Source: Casp-actino8 sp965659595 (GTDB lineage: Bacteria; Actinomycetota; Acidimicrobiia; Acidimicrobiales; Ilumatobacteraceae). From it: a DNA stretch of 64,000 bases. The notes under the pieces are model-generated. The model saw only the letters and a list, made by a program, of their open reading frames with translations. It had not been told where the DNA came from and ran no database searches. Shown here in pieces: positions 58,730 to 64,000 of this stretch. The stretch spans positions 24,053 to 88,052 of the forward strand of contig CBFHWN010000001.1 in NCBI GenBank assembly GCA_965659595.1, written 5' to 3'. Within the stretch, counting starts at the first letter, position 1, and the number at the start of each line of letters is the position of its first letter. The translations under genes were made by a program, and so were the position numbers.

Positions 58730-59977
58730 GTGTCCTCCCGACGTCGCGCCGATGCCGTCCGCAACGACGAACTGTTCCTCGATGCCGGCCTCGAACTGCT
58801 CCGCGAGCGCGGACCCGATCGCATCGCCGCCCTCGAGCTCGCCCGATCGGCCGGTCTCACCACCGGCGCGGTCTATGCGCGTTACGAGAATCCAGCCGAG
58901 ATCATGGTCGGCCTCTGGCAGAACCGGATGGCCACACCGATGCGCATGTTCCTAGAGAACGGAGTCGATGCGCTGACCGCCGACGTGGAGGTCGCCCACC
59001 TCACCGCCGCCAAAGCCCTCTCCAATCCGAACGGACCGCTCCGACCCGGAGTGAGCGTCCTCGTCGCGGCCACCCGCGTTCCCGAACTGGCCGAGGTCGT
59101 TCGTCCCGATCTTCAGTCGTGGATCGACGATCTTCGGATCGACGCCGACTCCGATGCAGTCCACGAGAAGCAGAAGGCGTTCATGGCGGCCGCTCTCGGA
59201 TGCCTCATGTTCTCGACCGTCGACCTCTTCGAATACGACGACTGGGTCTTCCTTCGCCGAGTCGCCCGCCTCGCCCACTCCGATCAGCCGATCGGCCGCT
59301 TTCCACTGCCCGCACCACGACCGCTCGACGAGTTCCGAGTCGACACCGGTGATGTCGCGCGCGACGCCATCGTGAACGGTGCGGCGCGCGTCATCGCACA
59401 CGGAGGCATCGAGCGCGCCACGACCCAACGCATCGCCCGCGCTGCGGGACTGCAACCGAGCGAACTGTTCGGGCAGTACCGAACCCGACCCGAGCTCTTC
59501 GCCGACGTGGCGAGGAAAATCTTGACCATAGTCTTCGAGTCGAGCCCCACGATCACGCGAACCGTTGCCGAGGAGGGATCGTCCTCTTGGCAGGAGCGCT
59601 TCCTCGTGCACAAGTTGTCGGAATATCGATCACTGCTGCAGGCGAGTGGCCAGGACCACCGCTTGCTCCGACTCGAATTCCTGCTGGCGGGCATGCACGA
59701 CGAAGTCGTCGGCCTCGCCCTTCGACAGGTCGACCAGACGGTGAACCGAAGCGTGGCGACGGAAATTGCCCACTCGTTGACGTTCGATGAGAACCTCGTC
59801 TACCGGGCCATCAGGCTGATCAGGGCGAGCGCGTTTGGCGCAATGCTCCTCCAGGAACTCGTCGGAGGTTTCGACGATCTCGATCTTCGACGCTTTTTCG
59901 AACCACTCGTCGAAATGCTCGAAGAATCCCCGAGCACCTCGGCAAGTAGAGCGACTCGCGTCGCCGAATCGGCCTAG
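58730..59977 (+). CDS. Tandem TetR-type regulator (two HTH domains in one chain)
   Basis: The 415-residue protein starts with GTG. An N-terminal TetR helix-turn-helix lies at about 25-55 (RIAALELARSAGLTTGAVYAR), followed by a ligand-type helical region. A second HTH lies at about 220-255 (RATTQRIARAAGLQPSELFGQY) and a second helical domain follows. This is twice the usual length of about 200 residues. It may bind as a single chain at the overlapping palindrome upstream. It converges with the acyl-CoA dehydrogenase, their stops sharing CTAG. Confidence 0.8.
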   Translation: MSSRRRADAVRNDELFLDAGLELLRERGPDRIAALELARSAGLTTGAVYARYENPAEIMVGLWQNRMATPMRMFLENGVDALTADVEVAHLTAAKALSNPNGPLRPGVSVLVAATRVPELAEVVRPDLQSWIDDLRIDADSDAVHEKQKAFMAAALGCLMFSTVDLFEYDDWVFLRRVARLAHSDQPIGRFPLPAPRPLDEFRVDTGDVARDAIVNGAARVIAHGGIERATTQRIARAAGLQPSELFGQYRTRPELFADVARKILTIVFESSPTITRTVAEEGSSSWQERFLVHKLSEYRSLLQASGQDHRLLRLEFLLAGMHDEVVGLALRQVDQTVNRSVATEIAHSLTFDENLVYRAIRLIRASAFGAMLLQELVGGFDDLDLRRFFEPLVEMLEESPSTSASRATRVAESA

Positions 59978-61740
59978 ACCGAGGTCATCAGCAGATTCGG
60001 GTCACCGGTCACGGCCGCCACGAGCCCGTCGGCGGCCGGCATCAGTTGCTCGCAAAAGAAGCGAGCCGAGGCCACCCGTTCGGCGATTACGTCGTCGCCG
60101 AGGTCGTGTTCACGAGCGATCAGCGCGGACTCGGCGAGCAGGAAACCGCCGGTCACCGTACTCAGCAGCCGCAGATACGGCGTAGCACCCGACAACATGG
60201 CCACCGGATCGGAACCGTGTTCGGCCAACCACGTAGTGGCCGAACGAGTGGCGGCTACCGAGGTGCGCAGCGCCGATGCCGTCGCCACCAGATCGCCGTG
60301 GGCGTCGAGTCGCTTGCACACGTCGTCGATGGCATCGAGATGACGCACGATCACCGCGCCGCCGCGCAGGCCGATCTTACGACCCACCAAGTCGATGGCT
60401 TGGATGCCGTTCGTGCCTTCGTAGATCGTGGTGATGCGCGCGTCGCGATAGTGCTGAGCGACACCGGTCTCCTCCACGAATCCCATCCCGCCATGGATCT
60501 GGACGGCGAGACCGGTGAGTTCGACACCCATGTCGGTGCCCCAACCCTTCGACAACGGCGTGAGCAGCGCAGCGAGATCGGCCGCCCACTCGCGTTCGGC
60601 GGGGTCGGGATGATGACTGGCCACGTCGAGACACGCCGCGTTCCAGTACGTGAGTCGCCGCAAGGCTTCGAGGGTCGTCTTCATGGTGAGGAGCATGCGC
60701 TTCACGTCGGGGTGGTCGATGATCGGCGACGCTTCACCGGCCGGTGCACCCGGAGCTCGCCCTTGACGTCGATCGCGCGCGTACTGCAACGCCTGCTGAT
60801 AGGCCCGGTCTCCGAGTGACAACCCCTGCAAACCGACCGACAGACGCGCCTGGTTCATCATCGTGAACATGTACTGCATGCCGCGGTTCTCTTCACCGAT
60901 GAGATAACCCACCGCACCACCGTCGTCGCCGTACGACAGAACGCATGTAGGACTGGCGTGGATTCCCAGCTTGTGCTCGACCGACACGCACGTGATGTCG
61001 TTGCGCTTTCCGGGCGAACCATCGGGATTCAACAGGAACTTCGGCACGATGAAACATGAGATGCCCTTGGTCCCCGGAGGGGCATCAGGAGTGCGGGCCA
61101 GAACGAGATGAACGATGTTGTCGGCCATGTCGTGCTCGCCGAACGAGATGTAAATCTTCGTACCGGTGATGAGGTACGACCCGTCGGCCTGCTGAATCGC
61201 CTTGGCGCGTACCGCGCCCACGTCGCTTCCGGCATCGGGTTCGGTCAGGTTCATGGTGCCTGTCCACTCACCGGTGATCATCTTGGGCAAGTACGTCATC
61301 TTCTGCTCTTCGCTGCCGTGGTGAGCGATGGCATCGATCGCTCCCTGGGTGAGGAGCGGACACATCGAGAAGGCCATGTTGGCCGCCGTCATCATCTCCT
61401 GGATGGCGATCCCCACCATCCAGGGGAAACCACCGCCGCCGAATCCTTCGTCGAAAGGAACCGCTCCCCAACCGGCGTTCACATACGCCTGATACGCCTC
61501 GCGGAATCCGGGGGCCGTCGTAATGCTTCCGTCGTCGTGACGCTTCACACCGAAGGTGTCACCCACTCGGTTGAGGGGGGCCACCTTCTCTTCCATGAAC
61601 CGGGCCGCTTCGGCGAGCAGATCCCGCACCATGGCCGAGTCGGCCTCTGTATAGCCGGGCATCTCGAGCAAACGGTCGAGACCGCAGACGCGGTTGAGGA
61701 CGAAATCGATGTCGGAGAGCGGGGCGCGGTAGTCGGTCAC
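59974..61740 (-). CDS. Large acyl-CoA dehydrogenase (FadE5/DmdC-like)
   Basis: A 588-residue dehydrogenase with GTG start, longer than usual because of a C-terminal extension of about 130 residues. The flavin block is LTEPDAGSDVGAVRAKA, and the catalytic base region is TTIYEGTNGIQAIDL. Length and pattern match the FadE5/DmdC group, which handles a wide range of acyl-CoAs. It sits alone; the tandem TetR protein converging on it may be its regulator. Confidence 0.9.
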   Translation of the reverse strand: MTDYRAPLSDIDFVLNRVCGLDRLLEMPGYTEADSAMVRDLLAEAARFMEEKVAPLNRVGDTFGVKRHDDGSITTAPGFREAYQAYVNAGWGAVPFDEGFGGGGFPWMVGIAIQEMMTAANMAFSMCPLLTQGAIDAIAHHGSEEQKMTYLPKMITGEWTGTMNLTEPDAGSDVGAVRAKAIQQADGSYLITGTKIYISFGEHDMADNIVHLVLARTPDAPPGTKGISCFIVPKFLLNPDGSPGKRNDITCVSVEHKLGIHASPTCVLSYGDDGGAVGYLIGEENRGMQYMFTMMNQARLSVGLQGLSLGDRAYQQALQYARDRRQGRAPGAPAGEASPIIDHPDVKRMLLTMKTTLEALRRLTYWNAACLDVASHHPDPAEREWAADLAALLTPLSKGWGTDMGVELTGLAVQIHGGMGFVEETGVAQHYRDARITTIYEGTNGIQAIDLVGRKIGLRGGAVIVRHLDAIDDVCKRLDAHGDLVATASALRTSVAATRSATTWLAEHGSDPVAMLSGATPYLRLLSTVTGGFLLAESALIAREHDLGDDVIAERVASARFFCEQLMPAADGLVAAVTGDPNLLMTSV

Positions 61741-61791
61741 GCCTGACAGGCTAAGTGACCGGCCGGTAATACGCCATGGGAACGATCGAAG

Positions 61792-62310
61792 TCACGCACC
61801 CGTGAGTTCGCGCCACGAACCTGGGTACCGAGCCTCGATCTGCGCTGAAGTGACGCGCAGCGAGGTCTCCGGAACGAGGTCGACGATGGCACGCGCCTCT
61901 TTGTAGTGGTGCACGTGGCCGACACCTTCGAACAACTCGACCCGACGCGCCACCAGATCGGCCGGCGGATTCGGGTCGAGGAAGCCCCACATCGTGAAGG
62001 CGATCGTCAGGTCGTGGATCACGGGGGCACGACCAAACACCGACGCGCGGCGCAAAGCGATGTTCAGACAGCCGCGGATCGCGTCATCGACGTGCAACTC
62101 GCCGACGTGGAGGCGATCGCGAAATCGTCGCGCCAAAGTGAGGCCGTAACCCTGGTCGGGACCCTGGTGGCCGAGTCGCTCCCCCGACGGCTGTCCGGCA
62201 TCGAGATCGGCCGGTCGGTCGGGCGACCATGGCGACGGCACGACATCGGGCGACGCGTAGGTGCGCACCTCGTCGATCACGGGTGTGGGGGCGTAGCGGG
62301 GGGCAGCCAT
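61792..62310 (-). CDS. Hypothetical protein, 172 residues
   Basis: The ATG at 62310 gives MAAPRYAPTPVIDEVRTYASP. The open frame continues further upstream into cimA and is not used. The product is mixed alpha/beta with RRFRDRLHVGELHVDDAIRG and HHYKEARAIVDLVPE blocks. I do not recognise the family. It is 32 bp downstream of cimA on the same strand and 51 bp from the acyl-CoA dehydrogenase start. It may be a conserved actinobacterial protein co-transcribed with cimA. Confidence 0.65.
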   Translation of the reverse strand: MAAPRYAPTPVIDEVRTYASPDVVPSPWSPDRPADLDAGQPSGERLGHQGPDQGYGLTLARRFRDRLHVGELHVDDAIRGCLNIALRRASVFGRAPVIHDLTIAFTMWGFLDPNPPADLVARRVELFEGVGHVHHYKEARAIVDLVPETSLRVTSAQIEARYPGSWRELTGA

Positions 62311-62342
62311 GGGCAAAGCGTAGTGCTCTCGGGACAGACGGG

Positions 62343-63926
62343 TCAGGCCGGCGTGTGCAAGAGGCCGAATACCAACGATTCTTCGAGCGCCCGCCATGAC
62401 GCCTCGATGATGTTGCTGCTCACTCCGATCGTGGTCCACGAGCGTTCACCGTCGGTGGCATCGAGGAGAACTCGCGTCACCGCTCCCGTGGCGGTCGCAC
62501 CATCGAGGATGCGAACTTTGTAATCGGTCAGATGGACGCGCTCCAGTTGCGGATAGGCGTCGAGCACCGCAGCGCGCAGCGCCTGGTCGATTGCGTTCAC
62601 CGGCCCGTTACCTTCGGCGGTGTGCACGTGTCGTGTCGCCGATCCATCGGGTCCGACCCATACCTTCACAGTGGCCTCAGTCGTGAAGTCACCGGCCAGG
62701 GTCTCGTCGGTGATGACGCGCATGCTTTCGACCCGGAAGAAGTCCTGCTGCCAACCGGTGGCTCGACGCATCAGGAGTTCGAGCGACGCGTCGGCGGCTT
62801 CGAAGTGATAGCCCTCGTGCTCGAGACGCTTCAGATCGTCGATCACTTGGTTGACGGCCGGACCGTCCATTTCGAGACCGAGTTCGTCGGCCTTCATGGT
62901 GATCGTGGCCCGCCCGGCCATCTCGCTCACCACGAAGCGCGTACCGTTACCCACCAGCTCGGGATCGACGTGTTCGTAGGCGTCCTTGGCGCGGGCGATC
63001 GCACTCACGTGCAGACCAGCCTTGTGCGCGAACGCCGAACTGCCGACGTAGGGCGCCTGCGGATTCATGGGGCGGTTGAGAACCTCGGCCACGTGATTGC
63101 TCACGGCAGTCAGCCGTTCGAGACGACCGTCCGGAAGGCACTCGTAACCCAGTTTCAGCTGGAGATTCGGAATGACGGTGGTGAGATTCGTGTTGCCGGT
63201 TCGCTCTCCGAGACCGTTCAGAGTTCCTTGAACGTGACGGGCCCCGGCCAGTACTGCGGCCATCGAGTTGGCGACTGCGCAGCCGGTGTCGTCGTGACAG
63301 TGGATGCCGATGGTCGCGTCGTTTCCGACATGGCTCTTCACGGCGGCGACGATTTCTTGAACCTCGTGCGGCAGGCTGCCCCCGTTGGTGTCGCAGAGTA
63401 CGAGGTGACTGGCGCCTTTCACCACGGCAGCTTCGACGGCGCGGAGGGCAAACTCCTGGTTCCGCTTGAAGCCGTCGAAGAAGTGTTCGAGGTCGACCAG
63501 GACTCGACGTCCGTTGCCCACCAGATATTCGACCGAATCGGCGATCATCGCCTCACCTTCTTCGAGAGTCGTCTGCAAGGCGTTGAGGACGTGATAATCC
63601 CAACTCTTCGCGACGATGCACACCGCGCTCGTTCCGGCATCGATGAGATGACGCAAGGTCGTGTCGTCGTCGACCTTGCCGCGAGGACGACGCGTCGAAC
63701 CGAAGGCGACGAGAGTGCTCGACTCGAATCGCAGATCGCGAGCGGCGCGCTCGAAGAACTCGATGTCCTTCGGATTGGCTCCCGGCCAACCACCTTCGAT
63801 GAAGTGCACTCCGAGATGGTCGAGTTGCTCGGCAATACGCAACTTGTCCTCGACCGATGCCGATACGCCTTCCACCTGAAGGCCGTCGCGCAGTGTGGTG
63901 TCGAACACTTCGATCATGTCGCTCAT
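62343..63926 (-). CDS. cimA: Citramalate synthase (CimA-type, LeuA-like)
   Basis: The start MSDMIEVFDTTLRDG at 63926 gives 527 residues. It has the DRE-TIM metallolyase motif DTTLRDG (9-15), the HCHDDTGCAVANS metal histidines, the GLGERTGNT block and a C-terminal LeuA-dimer regulatory domain. CimA condenses acetyl-CoA with pyruvate to citramalate, giving 2-oxobutyrate for isoleucine. The leader has a terminator-type hairpin, so regulation by attenuation is possible. A homologous 2-isopropylmalate synthase cannot be excluded, but the domain layout fits CimA. Confidence 0.88.
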   Translation of the reverse strand: MSDMIEVFDTTLRDGLQVEGVSASVEDKLRIAEQLDHLGVHFIEGGWPGANPKDIEFFERAARDLRFESSTLVAFGSTRRPRGKVDDDTTLRHLIDAGTSAVCIVAKSWDYHVLNALQTTLEEGEAMIADSVEYLVGNGRRVLVDLEHFFDGFKRNQEFALRAVEAAVVKGASHLVLCDTNGGSLPHEVQEIVAAVKSHVGNDATIGIHCHDDTGCAVANSMAAVLAGARHVQGTLNGLGERTGNTNLTTVIPNLQLKLGYECLPDGRLERLTAVSNHVAEVLNRPMNPQAPYVGSSAFAHKAGLHVSAIARAKDAYEHVDPELVGNGTRFVVSEMAGRATITMKADELGLEMDGPAVNQVIDDLKRLEHEGYHFEAADASLELLMRRATGWQQDFFRVESMRVITDETLAGDFTTEATVKVWVGPDGSATRHVHTAEGNGPVNAIDQALRAAVLDAYPQLERVHLTDYKVRILDGATATGAVTRVLLDATDGERSWTTIGVSSNIIEASWRALEESLVFGLLHTPA

Positions 63927-63973
63927 GTGTTGTCCGTTTCGTGTGAGTGTCGTTCGATTGAGGGAGGTCGTGG

Positions 63974-64000
63974 AAAACAAAAACGCCGCCCGGAGGGCGG
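63974..64000 (-). terminator. Terminator or attenuator hairpin in the cimA leader
   Basis: On the minus strand CCGCCC-TCC-GGGCGG (63986-64000) is followed by CG and a U-rich run (TTTTTGTTTT, 63974-63983). It is about 48 bases upstream of the cimA start. It is a good intrinsic terminator, either ending an off-window gene or attenuating cimA. The window ends here, so a leader peptide cannot be checked. Confidence 0.65.

Noticed and set aside
1..64000. Mobile elements, prophage genes or integration sites
   Set aside because: No transposase, integrase, phage structural gene or flanking direct repeat was seen, including around the two tRNA genes.

Overview
The window is a high-GC, densely packed bacterial chromosome segment, most likely from an actinomycete-type organism of the Acidimicrobiia (Ilumatobacter-like). 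That placement is an inference. It rests on the GC content, frequent GTG starts, the many acyl-CoA synthetases and acyl-CoA dehydrogenases, two F420-type luciferase-like oxidoreductases, DrrA/DrrB-type ABC genes, a heliorhodopsin, and gltX lying beside tRNA-Glu and tRNA-Gln. No rRNA or marker gene is present to confirm it. No gap between genes exceeds about 210 bp, and I see no insertion sequence, prophage or CRISPR array.

Layout. 1-2450 (+): truncated Nudix hydrolase, zinc alcohol dehydrogenase, PhyH dioxygenase. 2454-9037 (-): secreted alpha/beta hydrolase lipoprotein, acyl-CoA synthetase, cytochrome P450, acyl-CoA dehydrogenase and MOSC protein, which look like a catabolic operon for a hydrophobic substrate. 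9085-10703 (+): rhodanese lipoprotein and pirin behind a CsoR/CstR-like palindrome, then a SnoaL-like protein. 10713-11477 (-): heliorhodopsin, divergent from an alkyl sulfatase, aldehyde dehydrogenase and DoxX module (11571-15268, +). 15275-20875 (-): SnoaL protein with TetR regulator, GH78 rhamnosidase, SRPBCC protein and acyl-CoA synthetase.

20940-26515 (-) is the most unusual region. Four overlapping genes encode a Cas4/RecB-type iron-sulfur nuclease, an unrecognised 494-residue protein, an SF1 helicase core and a second RecB-type (TM0106-like) iron-sulfur nuclease joined to a DEDD exonuclease domain. It looks like a self-contained DNA-processing machine for repair or defence, and I do not recognise it as a named system. 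Upstream on the same strand are a TehB-like methyltransferase, a Baeyer-Villiger-type monooxygenase fused to an esterase, a VOC protein and two amidohydrolases (26568-32868).

33001-41806: SDR, DrrAB-type ABC exporter, acyl-CoA dehydrogenase, an unknown membrane protein, a VWA protein, and a class III cyclase followed by a degenerate GH1-fold protein. 41823-50459: cyclase-family hydrolase, two F420-type oxidoreductases, a two-subunit FadE pair with a DUF2889 protein, a further CoA ligase and an unknown partner. 50584-57509 (-): DUF11 surface protein with a sortase-like tail, tRNA-Glu, Tat-exported DUF839 protein, tRNA-Gln, DUF218 protein and gltX. 57557-64000: VIT1-like transporter, DUF2237 protein, tandem TetR protein, large acyl-CoA dehydrogenase, a hypothetical and citramalate synthase with a terminator hairpin in its leader.

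Several intergenic regions hold clear palindromes or repeated operators (7422, 9092, 32945, 36917, 43817, 58688). They suggest that much of this catabolic gene set is controlled by TetR-like or similar local repressors.
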